Shown here: positions 1 through 13,414 of the stretch, piece by piece | Position numbering within the stretch: the stretch's first letter is position 1 | Layout of the letters: each line of letters begins with the position of its first letter | NCBI GenBank assembly: GCA_916048095.2 | Contig: OU696577.1 | Coordinates: forward strand, 2,033,501 to 2,097,500 | Direction: 5' to 3' | Source: Sacculina carcini | Taxonomy: Eukaryota; Arthropoda; Thecostraca; Sacculinidae | Length of the DNA stretch: 64,000 nt | Program-made: the position numbers and the translations under genes | Notes under the pieces: model-generated | Database searches by the model: none | What the model was told of the DNA's origin: nothing | Seen by the model: the letters and a program-made list of their open reading frames with translations, nothing else

Positions 1-240
1 CAAAAAAGACAAACGCTTATAGAAACACAAATGCGCAAATGATTCAATATACTCGTAGAACACCATGAGTTATGTGTTTCCATTTGGTTTCAGAACAATT
101 CCTACGGTGTTTTTCTATCTGAGCGAATATGTACGTGCAAATAATCATATTTATATTTACCAGTCGCGTAGATGCGTGGGCTAATAATACTTATAATTTA
201 TCCTAATTCAAATTATGATTGTTATAATTACATTATAAAT

Positions 241-578
241 CAGGGGCGTAGATTTGTGTCGAGGCTCGGGGGGATGATAGCCATCATGCATTAGTGTTCA
301 AAGTTGATTCAGTGGGTCAATTTCATGATACCATCAACTATTTTCAGCCTAGTCAATTACAACACACATACCTCAATGAAAATCATATTGCGTAAAGTAT
401 AATTTTCACATAATTTCCTATATTGTTATTTTCTCGCTATGCTGATTTAGATGATAATAGACCCAATGAACTGAACTCAGCAGAATTCTCGGGAGATATA
501 ATTGCATATTCATACCCCCCAGCCAATTTGTCGGGGGTATATATACCCCTCATACCTCCCAGGATCTACGCCCATGTT
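241..578. repeat. Interspersed repeat with GGGGCGTAGAT / ATCTACGCCC ends, copy 1
   Basis: Starts GGGGCGTAGATTTGTGTCG and ends CCAGGATCTACGCCCATG, so the ends are inverted repeats. Internal landmarks AGCCATCATGCATTAGTGTT, TGAACTGAACTCAGCAGAAT and CAATTTGTCGGGGGTATATA recur in inverted orientation at 19119-19715. It is probably a short DNA transposon relic. Confidence 0.7.
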
Positions 579-1416
579 ATAAACTATGATAGAGAGTTAT
601 GATCAATGAATCCACCAGACTAGTGTAATTACAAGTACCAGTTACATTTGCAAATCATTACCAGCAGGCTCGATGCGACCTCTTATGTCCTCCTCGAAGG
701 CAATACTGGGGCTCCCGTTATAAATATAGCACCATAATAATAGAGGTCCGACTTTTGCGAAATAACAGTTTCCAGCAGCCTATCGGTCTCAATTAAGCTG
801 GGGACTTTTATGCGCTACTTCACGATACATTTCAATATCATGCGTGAGACAACAGGCCCCTCAACACTCGGGCTCCCCGAAGTAGTGAATTACCTCTAGT
901 GAAATGTTTACCATAGACTAGTAATCGCTAATATATTGTCAATAATAGGCTGTATTGTCTGTGAATCTGTGAAACACCGTTCTCAAATTTTGTAAATTCA
1001 ACAATGTTATTATTTATTGTAGTAAGGGTTGCCGCTACACCGCAAGAGCATATATTCCAAAGTCCATGTCCAATTCAAAACGATCTACTACCATCTCAAT
1101 TTTTTTAATTTTTCTGTTTGTGCATTCCCTTGACTTGCTACGAGCACTTGCTTACTCGTACCTTCATTCTTTTCTCACCAATTCATTTGTGTCTGTGCCT
1201 ATATCTGAGTGATATAGCAAGTATTTCATCGTTACGCGATATATTCGTATGCACAGGCAGACTAGTCTAATGTGTATTGTTCTAAAAGTCCAACAAATGA
1301 ATCTCCGTGTAAAGGAATTTTGACAAAATGAATTGAATTTGGATTAATAGAGCTGGAAATATATGAAAATTAAATATATGCTTTGGTGTGTGGTTTCTGT
1401 TCCGCTCTCCCAAAAT

Positions 1417-2945
1417 CATCATCATCATCAACATCAACATGTATTAGTTATAGCGCACCGAAGGGCTCGGGCGCGACACGATTATAATCAGTTGGGAACA
1501 CGGAATACAACTAACAGGACAGATGCAAAAGAAGTAAACTACAAATATGCAATAAAAGACAATAAATATAGAGACAAAATATGGGCAAAACATACAAAAC
1601 AGACGGACATGACGGACAAGACAACACGACTGAAACATACTCGTAATGACAACACAACACAACAAACACAACTCGGGAGAATATAGTCATAGCGTAGATA
1701 AAGTAAGCATGCAAATGAGAGAAGGAATACGAGTAAGAACAGGCTAAAGTAACAGGTTATAGTGATGCAAAAGGTGTGAGAGTGTGGGAGACTGGGTCGA
1801 AAGAGAGGTCAAAAAGGTGTTTGGAGAGCTTAGAGCGGAAGGAATTGTAGGAAAGAGAAGAAGTAATGTGAGCTGGAATGGAGTTGTAAAGGCGAGGGGC
1901 GGAAAAAAGAATGATTCGGAGGACCAAGGAGATTCATTTACAGCACGAGGGCATACAAGGGGAAGAGGAATTCGGGAAGGAGTGAGGCAAGGAGTGAGGA
2001 GAAGGCGGAGATAGGATGGCTGATGAGAATCGTGGAGAAGCTTATATATCAGACAGCACAGGCGAAAGTGAATACGTGGAATAATAGGGAGCCAGCGAAA
2101 TTGAAAAAGAAATTGAGAAGTGTGACGACAAGGAACAGGATGAAGGACAAAACGACAAGATTGATTAATAACGCGTTGTAGGATTTTATGAGAACGACGA
2201 GGAGCATGGATGTACAAAGAATTACAATAGTCGAGTCTAGAGAATACATGAGAGTGAATAAGTTTGATTGCGGAAGGTCTGTCGAGATATGAGCGTATAG
2301 GATAGAGGGATCTCAACATAAGACGGCAAGTGCGGGCGACAGAGCGGATGTTGTCGGAGGAAGAGAGAGATGAGTCAAAAATATCTCCGAGATTGCGAAC
2401 TGTCGAGGATAGGATAAGAGGTAAGCGAGGAGGAAGAATACGAGGAGGATGAAGAGCAAGAAACTCAGACTTGGACGAGTTGAGGAGAAGGTGACGGGAC
2501 GACGCCCATGAAGAGATGGTGGATAGGACGTCAGAGAGAACAGACGGAGAAGGAAAAGGAAGAGGGATATATAACTGAATATCATCAGCGTAGATATGAA
2601 ATGAGATGGAATACTTACGAAGGATAGGACAGAGCGAGGACATGTAAAGGTTAAAGAGTATCGGACCAAGAATAGATCCCTGAGGGACACCTGATTAAAG
2701 ATGGATAGGATCAGATACAGAGGAATTGAAGTTGACAGAGTAGGTCCTTCCCGAAAGGTATGATTTAAGGAGAGAGAGAGCAGAAGACGAGATACCAAGA
2801 TGAGAGAAGTCGTGAATTAGGGTAGAGTGATTAACAAGGTCGAAGGCGGAGGACATATCGAGAAGAACGAGAAGAACAGAGCGACAGTACGAGAAGTGCG
2901 AAAGGATGCCGTTGGAGATTGAAAAAAGAACTGATTCGGTTGAAT
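1417..2945 (-). pseudogene. Decayed, 5'-truncated LINE of the same family as 28.9-33.3 kb
   Basis: On the minus strand, from about 2945 the frame reads LLVLLDMSSAFDLVNHS, then after a frame disruption and a stop around 2690-2700 continues with [51 protein letters not shown] and [10 protein letters not shown]. These match the intact ORF2 closely. Its C-terminal frame drifts after about 1990. The 3' UTR ends at GCGCTATAACTAATACATG followed by a degenerate TTGATG/ATG tail (about 1417-1440 on the plus strand), equivalent to the (TTG)n end of the intact copy. The 5' endonuclease part is missing. Confidence 0.85.
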
Positions 2946-5924
2946 GAGAAGATCAGTCATGAGTAATCAGTCATTTTCACTAAAACGGAATGTTCCATCA
3001 CAAAAAATGGCTTAGACACAAACTCAGTATATTGAATGATTGCATAAGTGATCACTAGTGTTGAGATTTATATGTGATAATGCCTGATGTTTTGTTTTTA
3101 TTATGTAAAAATATGACAAAATATGTCCTCGAAAGTCGCAAAATATGTTATTCAATTTTCATTCAATAGGTAAATTATGGACTCTTTCGTAACATATTTA
3201 CATATTAAGCATGTACCTGGCGTCTATCAATTGGGGAGCCACCTCTAGGAAGGTTAAATTTTCGCAGTACGTTGTAAAAGTTTTAACTTGATTGGGCCCT
3301 TCCGATAAGGTGGGAGTGCAATGGATTTTTCCGGTGGTGGGGCTGAGGGGACTATAGAAAAAGATGCGGGGAATTGGCGAAACATGAGGAACTACATGTG
3401 AAAACGTTCAAGATCAGGATTTTCGGAGGCTCAGGGGGAGGGGACTGAAGCCCCTCCAATCCCATCTCCCCTTGGCACCGCCACTCTAGGGGTGCCATTT
3501 TGGACGTTTGCTTCAAGGCGCAATACTCCCGTAGTTCGATACTGCATGTATAGTTGCATTTGACGTTTTTCGAGTGAGCAGCCGATTTGTTGTGTCGATC
3601 GAGCTGCGACTTGTGACCAGCGGACACGTTTTTCTCACATGCCACGCAAGACATGTTCTTCCCATCAGACATACCTTTCTCTTAAAATTCAACTTCACAT
3701 TGAATTCCTTCAACCTCTATTTGCGTGAGAATACAGACTCCGCTTGATCAATTTCTGTTAAATAATTCCCAAAGATGTAAATATGAAGTACATGTATGTC
3801 CGATGTATGTACCCTCCCAAGAAATTAATGCCACGTGTACTTGGCTTGGAGCGATTTGATCTGCCTAGCAAGTTATTGCAGACCGTGTGAAACTCGTTGC
3901 CACGCTGTCGCGTCTCTTGAGCCAAGACCACACCCTTATGCTAGGGGTAGGGGTAGGGGTATACTAGGGGTAGAAACCTTGCGACGCCTTTGATGTCCGC
4001 ACTTAAGAAGCTATCAGGAACGTTGCTATATTCATATCGTTAACGTTGCTGGCGTTAATATGTTACTTATATGCAGTGTTCGAACGTATCATAACTTGTT
4101 CAATGCGTAATCTGTATAGTTACAATTATTAACAACATAGATCAATTTCAGGCGCAACTTATATAATTATATATTTGGATAATATTTTCCATGAAAATGA
4201 CATTTTATGTTTTTCGCTCAAAGATGACATTTTATATGAATGATGATATATGAAAAAATGCCCAACTCTAGTGATCACGTTGTATAATAAAAACTCAATT
4301 ATAAATTAATACAAGCTATTTGCTATTTGTGTATACCCGACAGCGCGGCAACTCGTCACTGACAATATTGCCATGTCATATCGTGACGGTAGTGATGAAT
4401 AGTGAGACGGTGCTCGAAAATAGCTGCATCGATTCGACTAATTGAAAATAAAGGCGTCCTGTGTGATATGACGTGTGATGCTACCTGCAATAACCGTGTA
4501 GTCTCATAGCATGGCTTGATGTCTCCACAATTATTAGAAGGCCCTTATGAAAACCCGAGCGTCATTTTTTGTGACAGCATCTTATCTGGAAGACTCGTAT
4601 CTTTCCGCCCGACCGATTTTCTGATTGCATTACCTGTGATGTCGCCGTGTCGGTTATCATGAAAGTCAGCAAGAGATGAAGGGTTGCAATAAGCCACGGC
4701 CGTATGACGGGAATTTTTGTTGGTGACTTTCTCGCATCGGAAGCGACCACTTTTAATATGTCGCTTGCAATTTCACGCTCCGAGAATATGGAATAATCAA
4801 ATCTGACTTGCATTGCTATTGCAATTACGTGTATTATTTGTTTGTTGTCGATGTAGCTTGTCATTATTGCACTGAGAGAAACTCACATATTTGTCTTTCT
4901 TGCTTCTGAAGCCATTGTCATCGGGACATTCTGTACTAATTAATTTCTACCTGTCTGCACAGCGTTCAGTGATATGTGTCAGTGTTTTGCATCGTCAAAT
5001 AACAATCAGACGTGGCATGGAATATCTTTGACAGGCACATAATATACGACATTACATGAAATGTGGCATATATTTCAGTAATATGTGGTCTATATTTGCA
5101 GTTTCGAGGAACAACATGTTAACATTACTATGCTACACATAAACAAACTATCCTCCGTGTTTTTGTCGTAGAAATAGTAAATAATAATTATAAACGATAA
5201 ATATATAATATGTAGATGCTTATTATTGATAATTCCCTCCCGTCAATCCAAAAACAATATTTTTGTGTTTATGCATGAGTAAAGCGTATTATACTCATTT
5301 GATGCGATTTAAAAATTTGAAAATGTATTACAAGAAAACTAAACAATTTTTACAGTGCACTCAAAATAATTGCGCTTGCATTGAATCTTAGTTGAAAAAT
5401 CACAGATTTGATTCCTTGTAAGCTCGCGTAAGGAGCCTTGGAACCCATCCCCCCTATATGTCCGCCATTGTATTTGTTCTCGTACGATTTGCGGCATACT
5501 TCTGTGTTTTTGTGCATGCAAACCGTATTGCATTATGCTTATTGCCATGCTACATCCATGTGTTGTTATTCAAATCAAAAGATAAGAAAAGGAACAGAAC
5601 AACACAGTTGAGTATGTCAGAGCTGTTGTGAAAAATGATGAGATGACTCATTAACAAGTGGGGAATCGGAGAAAATGGTTAAGAACCACTGTTCTAAAGC
5701 AAGGGTTCATAATCTCGTTCAGTTTTAGCACCCTTTTCTAAATCAACAATCAATTCCCGCATCCCTGAATTCTCGAGCCTGAATCTAGCAACCTTTCCCT
5801 TTATTAGGAAAATAAGTTCAGATATATCGCTTCGCACACTGCTCAAGTGGATTAAGTACAAAAATCCAGGAAACATCTGATGCATACGTAAAACAGTATA
5901 TAATAATTTTTCACATGAAGCATC
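2946..5924. other. Downstream flank, mostly unique AT-rich sequence
   Basis: Holds the degenerate hAT-like piece at 3340-3487 and a small GGGGTA repeat at 3941-3973. The block at 5615-5690 resembles 14030-14095 and ends in AAGAACCACTG like other hAT-like termini. No gene is recognised; the short frames here have no family features. Confidence 0.6.
3340..3487. mobile_element. Degenerate hAT-like element of the GGCGGCGCC family
   Basis: Contains GGGGCTGAGGGG, AAAAAGATGCGGGG and AGGGGACTGAAGCCCC and ends CTTGGCACCGCCACT, all shared with the 49-57 kb copies. The left inverted repeat is worn, so limits are approximate. Confidence 0.6.
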
Positions 5925-6055
5925 ACACCCTTAGTCACCAAGCTCACATCTCTTAGTCACCAAGGTCACACTCCTTATGAGCTAGGCTCACATCCCTTAG
6001 TCAACAGGTTCACATCCCTCAAGTACCAGGTTCCAGCCCCTATGAGTGCGAGCAC
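5925..6055. repeat. Degenerate tandem repeat of about 24-26 nt
   Basis: Units of the form TCACATCCCTTAGTCACCAAG occur about five times with drift (CTTAGTCACCAAGCTCACAT, CTTAGTCACCAAGGTCACAC, CTTAGTCAACAGGTTCACAT). There is no coding sense. Confidence 0.65.
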
Positions 6056-6254
6056 CCCTTAGTTCTAAGTTAGTTCTAGTTACAAGTCAAGCTCTAAAGT
6101 GTTCGAGTACATCACAATATTTCATTTACGTTTAGCATTTCTAAAATATTTTCATTTAAGTCTACCATTGGGAATCGAGCATAATGCTGCCAACCTATGA
6201 AGATTTGTCGATGACCAATACATCACCTGCACACATCAAACGACTGAATCTGTG

Positions 6255-6665
6255 GATTCCGTGGTGTAGTGGTAACACACCTCACAACACCCGCCTCACA
6301 AGGGTAGGTACATGGTTCGAATCCCGTCGGAGGATAATTTCATTAGGTGAATTCCATAATCTCCGTCCCTACAGCCCCTGTACACTATATTCTATATTAC
6401 CTATCCCTAATCCCAACAGCCCCTGTCCACCCAGATGGATACTAGATGCCAGATTTATGGATAACAGATGCCACTTATGTGTTGTGATATCCATTCTGGG
6501 GAGGTGGCCCTCTCTAACACGTCTTCCGTCCTTGTGACGCCATAGCGTGGAGAGGCTCGGTTCTGCGGTGGCAGCGAGCTGCACGGGGCACACCTGTGTG
6601 TTCATAAGTTTCGGATTCTTCCCGTGTAGCAGCTGCCACTTGAGGCCTTCAACCTCTAACCTTTA
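6255..6665 (+). mobile_element. tRNA-Val-derived SINE, copy 1
   Basis: The 5' part is tRNA-like: GTGGTGTAGTGGTAACAC (A box) and GGTTCGAATCCC (B box). The body contains CAGCCCCTGTCCACCCAG, TCTCTCTAACACGTCTTCCG, GGTTCTGCGGTGGCAGCGAG and CTTCCCGTGTAGCAGCTGCC, ending GAGGCCTTCAACCTCTAACC. This copy has about 60 extra nt between the head and the body compared with the other three. Confidence 0.85.
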
Positions 6666-6750
6666 ATATAACCTGTCTCGCTCATATCAGCAGATAGTAC
6701 AAGCACGCTGTGCTAACTGAACACACTGATGCTATTTGTGTCCACGCATG

Positions 6751-7110
6751 CAGTGGCGTAGCCAAGCTATCTACCGGCCGGGGTTTTTGCCGCTCTCCAC
6801 CATGTATGATTGTGCCGCAAGAAACTGTGCGCTTCAGCACGACTGTAAGGACTTTATCAAGTCAATATGTTGATATAGTTGAAAAGACGAACCCTCTTAT
6901 AATAGAGAATGCTTCTAGTCACCTAATCGCATATATTCATCATTTTCAATTGATCTTGCCTTCTTTCAGTTATATCAGATCAGAACAGTAAATATGTAAT
7001 GGTATATTCAGAAATGCAACTCAGATACAACGATAATTCAACGTGTTGAGCAGTTTTTGTGTCGGCCGCGGTGGACCGCCTCTCCTGCAACCCACTTCGC
7101 TACGCCACTG
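6751..7110. mobile_element. Short hAT-like element related to 15002-15426
   Basis: 360 bp; ends CAGTGGCGTAGCCAAG and CTTCGCTACGCCACTG are near-perfect inverted repeats. On the minus strand the interior shares GACACAAAAACTGCTCAACA and GTTGAATTAT with the 15-kb copy. The target duplication is not clear. Confidence 0.78.
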
Positions 7111-7833
7111 AGCATATGACAACTCTAATGATAACGAATACGCCCGCCTGGTTTCAACAGTATTTCTCATTTGCAGGATAGCTTGTTGAGCACTGGCGAA
7201 TATCACCAGGAGCAAGAGGTGCAGAATAGTGGATGAATGAGGCCGCGCCACGCATAATCCACAGGTGTGGCGCTCAACCGGAAATGAGTATTTCCGGTAT
7301 AAATGTGCCTGTATGTGTGTATGCATATGAATAAGTTTGCATGTTTGTGTGTGTCTGTGTGTATGTGTGTGTGTGTGTGTGTGTGCCTGGTCAAAAACGT
7401 GCACATTTACACGCTCAGTATGTCAGGCACACACTGACACACACACACACACATTCGTACATTATGTGAGATGATCACTGCGAATGTGTCGGTGTCCAGC
7501 GGCATGGAGTCTGCTTGTGGCCGCTTCTACAGAACAAACACGCATAATCCACAGGTCAGTGTAGAACAGTCGTCTATAATTGTCTACGTGCAATCATTGT
7601 GCAACCACAAATCACTGAGTGCTGGCATTGATTTGCAACCCCTGATCGTGTACGCGTGCTGCGTTCATGCGCACGTGTGCGCGCGCGAGTATCACGTCAT
7701 CAGAACGTCGGTGCCGACGTAATATGTTCGGGCCGCAGAGCCATTGCTCCGGAGACGACGGATGATCGGACAAAGCGACGGACGCAGACGGATCAACAGG
7801 TGAGCTGCAGTGTGTCAACAACTAGTATTATCT

Positions 7834-7925
7834 TTATTATTATTATTATTATCAACAGGCGAATCCAGTGCAAGCACTATTACCACCCTGCGGTGGTCCC
7901 ATGTACTGGAAGAGTCCACGAGACA
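7834..7925 (-). repeat. LINE 3' tail fragment with (ATA)n end
   Basis: On the minus strand the sequence GGACCACCGCAGGGTGGTAA leads into GTGCTTGCACTGGATTC and then an (ATA)n run at 7834-7853. The same block (GCAAGCACTATTACCACCC) recurs at about 11215-11330 next to an ATTATT run. This is typical of a non-LTR 3' end. Confidence 0.6.
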
Positions 7926-7979
7926 TAGAAAAACCGACAGTTCACAAAGTAAAGGCTTTAGTCAGAAAGATGAAAGCTA

Positions 7980-8200
7980 ATGAAGAAAGAACCAAAAGAA
8001 ATAAACGATGAATCAAACGCTGGCATAGACACGCATTCGTACGGACGCACACTCCTACAGGATGAAAAGGACGCTAATAAATATAGTTTCCCAAATAGAA
8101 AAGTGGGAGCCTGGAATAGATTACCCAGTGGCATTCTTGATCAATCAACAACAAGCATGTTCAAGAAGAAATACGACATTACTGGAAGGCGACAGTCCCG
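7980..8200 (+). pseudogene. LINE reverse-transcriptase C-terminal remnant
   Basis: The frame contains YSFPNRKVGAWNRLPSGILD followed by QSTTSMFKKKYD. This matches the conserved end of many LINE ORF2 proteins (R-x-WN-x-LP ... F-K). No upstream RT motifs are left in frame. It does not obviously belong to either LINE described above. Confidence 0.65.
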
Positions 8201-8794
8201 AGCCTGTCTGACTCATTACTGTGCCGATACAACTGGTAAGAACAGCTAGCAAGAACATATGCCAGCGCATTAGCCTAACTACCAATAAAGTCGAGAAAAA
8301 ATTGCGGTTCAAGTCTAAAAGAAGTGGAGAGATCTCAGGTACATCTAAAAGTGTCCGAAAACTACGAAAAACTAGCCGTAAACTGGAAGTGGAACATAAG
8401 AAATTGTGGTGCCCCTGTATATGACCCCTTATCAATCTTATAAGTCTTGAGTAGTTGCATGTTTTATAATCTCTCTTAATTGTAAAACCTTTTGAAGGAA
8501 AATGGGAAATTTAGATGCTCGGAAAATTTATCAGTCCAAATCAAGCAATTGATGTTGAAATTACATAAATTCGTTATGCTTGGATAATTCAAGGCGACCG
8601 TAAAATACTAACTGATCATTCACTTTGGCAAGCTAAAATGTTTTCATTAAGCAGCAAACACTATTAAATATTCCTACTTGCAAACCTAATCAAATACAAT
8701 TAAATATTCTCAAATTATAACTATCATAATTCCAAACTCAATGTTTATTCATGTTGTTGACCTATCACCCAGGTTTCCCCGTATCAATTTAAGT

Positions 8795-9074
8795 CAGTGG
8801 TTCCCAGAGTGGGCGGTATTGCCCCACTGGGGCGGTGGAAAGACCTGGTGGAGGTGGTGATGAATGAAGTGTGAGACATTGAAGGTTACTGATGGAATGT
8901 TTATTTACCATTCCATTTTGCTGAAACGGTTAAAACTGCTAAAAATAAATTGGTCAACTAAATTGGGTTTTACTTGTTAAATACACATTTGTGTTTGTGT
9001 GTCTGTGTGTGGGGGGGCTAAGAATTCACCGGGGAACCAAGGGGCGCCAGCATGCAAAAGTTTGGGAACCACTG
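8795..9074. mobile_element. Short hAT-like element (CAGTGGTTCCCA family)
   Basis: 280 bp; ends CAGTGGTTCCCAGAGTGGG and AAGTTTGGGAACCACTG form an inverted repeat. It includes GGGGCGGTGGAAAGACCTGG. Flanks match only weakly (5/8). These CAGTGGTTC ends are typical of hAT-derived short elements across animals. Confidence 0.78.
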
Positions 9075-10794
9075 CTTTGAATAAATCACAAAATCCATCA
9101 GTTATTAAGCCAGGTAAAGTACACCAATTGTTGCTGTTAGGAATTGTAAAAACGCTTTCATGGTTTGCCGGTGTTTAGTTTGTGTGGTATGTGTATGTAT
9201 GTATGCGCGTGCCAGTATGTCTGTGTGTTTCATTAAGCGTATTTGCGTGTGTTTGTGTACATCTGTGTGTGTGCATGTGTGTATGTGTGCTTGTGTACAT
9301 CTGTGTATGTGTGTGTATGTGTGTGTGTATGTGTGTGTGTGAAGTGCCGATAACATACTTTGGTATTTCCTAGCATTTTAATGTGTCATATTATATATAT
9401 TGTTATTATAGATATTACTTTATTTAAAATATATTTTTCTCATCTATATTATATTCTTACTGTAACGTGTTTTTTATGGAAACATTAATTAGGTTTTTTG
9501 CTTCCAGTTATACTATTGAATTAGTCGCCATATACATTTTGTGAATGTTAATTGCGTGTATTAGCACACAGCAAATACATTTAATCACCCAATATATCTA
9601 GAGAGGTGTTATAATGAACAAGATGTCACCAATGACTGTACGAGGCATGCAATTAGTCAACCATGCAACCATGCAACCATGCAACCATGCAATTAGTCTA
9701 GGAATAAAATGAGCTAGCTGAAAATTCGCTGCCATTAAGTTAGCATGCATCTCTATAACTTAGCTTGTGTATTATTTTTATCAGCTTGGATTTATTATTG
9801 AATTAGTCGGCCTTAAATAATTTGTGACTCGCTACATAACATATTTATAGCTTCCTGAAGGTCTTCATTGCTCCACTTTGCTTGGAGATACTCTTAAATG
9901 ATTCAATAAAAACTCACAAATGTTTCAAAAATTAAATACAACCAGGCATAAAAATTTAGCAACTACTGATCTATAGGAAATGCATGACTACTTCAATTGG
10001 GGAAATTTCTATGCTCGTTCAAGCCGATGTATCTCTTAAACGTATCATCATTGAGGTTCTATTTTGAATTTTTTGCGCGTGTTTGCTAAAATCAAAATAA
10101 TTGCATGTGAGAGGCCACACCGCGCCAGTCATTCTCAACAATATTGAAAAGGCCGGCTTAGCGTTTGGTTAATGCTTCACTTCGAGGGTCTGTAACCAGC
10201 TATGCTATAGCTGAGTCAATTTACATTAAAAATTCTCGCGTCGCGTCCATAAGCATAATGTTTTGCATTGAAACAGCGCTCCATGGCTTGAAATTCGTGT
10301 AGCTTTCACGAAATTGTTCCACTTTCATTTTCTCCTGGCGTCGTGCAAGCCTAGAGCGTATGCTTTGAACTTCATCGTGCTTTTATGTCTGCGCTTCTTA
10401 TCGAAACAAGCGCACGCACGTCACTCTTGAGTCAACAGGCCGCGAATTCAGAATATTTCCGCTTTTTCTCTTTGTGTTTGTGTGTTTTGTGTGCTGTCGA
10501 GTCTGCATGCCAGCGCTGACTACCAAGCAATACTGCATATGAAGCATGGCGGATATGTGATTAGCAACGGATATTTGATTAGTTGGCGGCTATTTGTTCG
10601 TAGATATATGCGTGTGCATCTATGCAATATGCATAGATGCAGTATGTATGTGTGTGTGTGTGTGTGTGCGCGTGTATGTGAATACGTTGATGCCGCTAAA
10701 TACATACAAGCATGATGTATATCGAGTGTATTGAGCCTGTAGACGTGGCATTAACGAATATGACAGCGCAAAAGCACACACAGACATACAAACA

Positions 10795-10831
<37 letters not shown>

Positions 10832-11214
10832 GCACACATTCATGAATGTAAGATCGCTAGTCATTTCTTCTGGGGCTTTCATGATAGAAGATCACGCAGC
10901 TGAATAAATGTCAATATTTGACTGAAATTGACGGCTGGCTTTCTCACAATTGAATCAATGTACAAGATCATCACACACCCAGACACACAAGACACACACA
11001 CACACAAACGTGTAAATATTATTATAATTTGACGTCTCATGTGATAACTGTGATCTGGATGTGATCGCATCTGCTAATCTAATCCGCTGAATGCTCTATA
11101 TCTGCATACAATTATGTTTTTTCATACAAAGTATTACGTATAAACATTAATGTGAGCTTGTTATTTTAGCAGCTATAAAATAATCTTATTTTTGGTACCT
11201 ACGGGCGATTATTA
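9075..11214. other. Downstream flank with GT microsatellites
   Basis: Contains an interrupted GT-rich stretch at 9177-9341, a CATGCAAC triplication at 9658-9688, and CA/GT runs at 10649-10830. Small open frames are repeat-derived. I see no gene. Confidence 0.6.
10797..10832. repeat. (CA)n microsatellite
   Basis: Pure CA run. Similar short runs occur at 7357-7384, 10649-10670, 41889-41925 and 51025-51058. Confidence 0.9.
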
Positions 11215-11330
11215 ACAGTATTATTATGATTAATTACAAGCAAATCCAGTAGCATGGGAAGAATGCAAGCACTATTACCACCCTGTGGTGGCTCTATATA
11301 ATGGAAGTGTTCAAAAGAAGTAGAGAGAGC
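11215..11330 (-). repeat. Second copy of the (ATA)n-tailed LINE end
   Basis: Shares GCAAGCACTATTACCACCCT and GGTGGCTC with 7853-7925. The AT-rich tail (TTATTATGATTAATTA) is worn. Confidence 0.55.
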
Positions 11331-11703
11331 AAGATAATTCGAAATGAAATGACTTTAGTCGTTTTTGTTTAAAGTAGCCCGTAACTTACTTCTTTTTTTC
11401 AATAAACCAACTCTTAATTTTCCACAAAAACACTGATAAATTCAATAAATTCAGTTTTTCCACCGAATTAAATGTTGGGAAGTCATCAGAAAGTATAATA
11501 AATTATTTGAGGTTGATAAAAAACACACATTTGTGCTACTGTCCGACCTTTCATTTCCCACTCTGCAACCCACCCATTCTCACCAGTGGGGCAAGTGAGT
11601 GGTCCCGTGCACAATGCCCAAGCGCATTTTCATGAAGAAAATCGGAATATGCTGCGTTCCAAACACTGGAATAAGTATTGCTCTCACAAAGCGTATCACA
11701 GTT

Positions 11704-12030
11704 GGACTGCGTGGTGTAGTTGTTAGCACACCCGCCTCACAAGGACGTCCGTTGTTCGAAACCCGGCGGAGCAGAATTTCTTGGGCGAATTATATAATTC
11801 AACAGCCCCTGTCCACCCAGCAGTAAATGGGTAGCATATATCAGTCATGTGTAGTGCCATGCATTCTGGTGAGGTGGCTCTCTCTAATACGTCTTCCGTC
11901 CTTGTGGCGCCATAGCATGGAGAGGGTCGGTTCTGCGGTGGCAGCGAGCTGCACGGGACACACCTGTGTGTTCATAAGCTTCGGCTTCTTCCCGTGTAAC
12001 AACTGTTGATTGAGGCCTATAACCCTTAAC
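11704..12030 (+). mobile_element. tRNA-Val-derived SINE, copy 2
   Basis: Head GCGTGGTGTAGTTGTTAGCA then CCCGCCTCACAAGG and a B-box GTTCGAAACCC. The anticodon arm is partly lost (GGACGTCC in place of GCGGGAGG). The body matches copies 1, 3 and 4, ending TTGAGGCCTATAACCCTTAA. Confidence 0.88.
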
Positions 12031-13349
12031 CACACCATGAACCCGTCATTTCTATCCAAACAAAAATTAATCAATAACATTGTTTTATCTGTAAATATTT
12101 TATTGTTCTATGAAAAATTTAAGCAAAATTACGGACAAAGAAAGAATAACACGCAAACAACTGAATATGTTGAAAAAAAGGCAATATTACTTTAAATCTG
12201 GTCGGCTGCTAAACATATTCACTGATAATGCTTGATACGCTAAATAAAATTAATCTTGTAATACTAATTTATTTTGACAGAAGTAGGATTTTTGTTTTTT
12301 GTAACGAAGATAAACGAAAATAACAAATTTTGCCTAGATATCCACAACTTATCTGCTAATTATGATACGATATCATTTGAATATCGTGCAATAGTGAAGG
12401 GCATGACAGGCGGCATCGCATGTGAAAGAATCAAATGACTGATCCTGACTGTAATGTTCTTCTGTCGCCTCTGATTGGCGAAAAACACACAGAACACCCG
12501 AGTGGTTGTATTGAAGCACACCCAAGCGAGACTAGTATCAGACTAACTGTAACAAGGGTCACAGTTGTGACATACACACCTACACGCATACACAATACAT
12601 ACACTGAACACTGGGTGATACGATGAACATTTCCAGATATGGCGATGAACGATATCTGTATGTGTACGTTTGTTGTGTGTCTATTGGACAACACTACACT
12701 GACTAACCTGAATATTGCAGTGTGAATGTTGCAGTGGCGGCACGTGCTGTGAAGTTGCTGGAATTCCATGTTGCAACGGTTTTTCACACGCTGCAAAACG
12801 GCGATTCACCAGGCAATCCATACAGAATTGGTGTGTTTTGGTTGCAATAGCGTTGTTAACAGCAAAATGGAGCTAAGACAAACGAGATGTGAACCAGTAG
12901 CGCACCAGTGTTCACAACACAACTGGCAATCGGCATTCAAATCATTTCTGCTCTCTTGATCTGTGATGCCAGACAGCGAAATTCAATAAGTTAACAAAAA
13001 TCGCCTAAAGTTTGTGACAAACTTGAGTAAGCGTAGTGAATTCGCAATTATTTGTCAAATAACCTTCAAAAAATCAAGATCATTAATTTATCAATTATAG
13101 TTATTATCATTTATCATTATATTTAATTAATTATGCCAGATATAATATTATTCTTATTATACAATCTATGTAGGAAACTATTTAATAAGATGATAAAATT
13201 TGGCACTCATTTTGCAGAACACGGAAATGAGATTATTAAGACTTCCATTATGAAAAAATATTATCAAGTATTGAATGTGACAGAAAATTCTTCAAAATTA
13301 AGTGTACTGTTAGAACAGCGCGAGCGTAGCATTGGAGCTAATAAATGTC

Positions 13350-13414
<65 letters not shown>
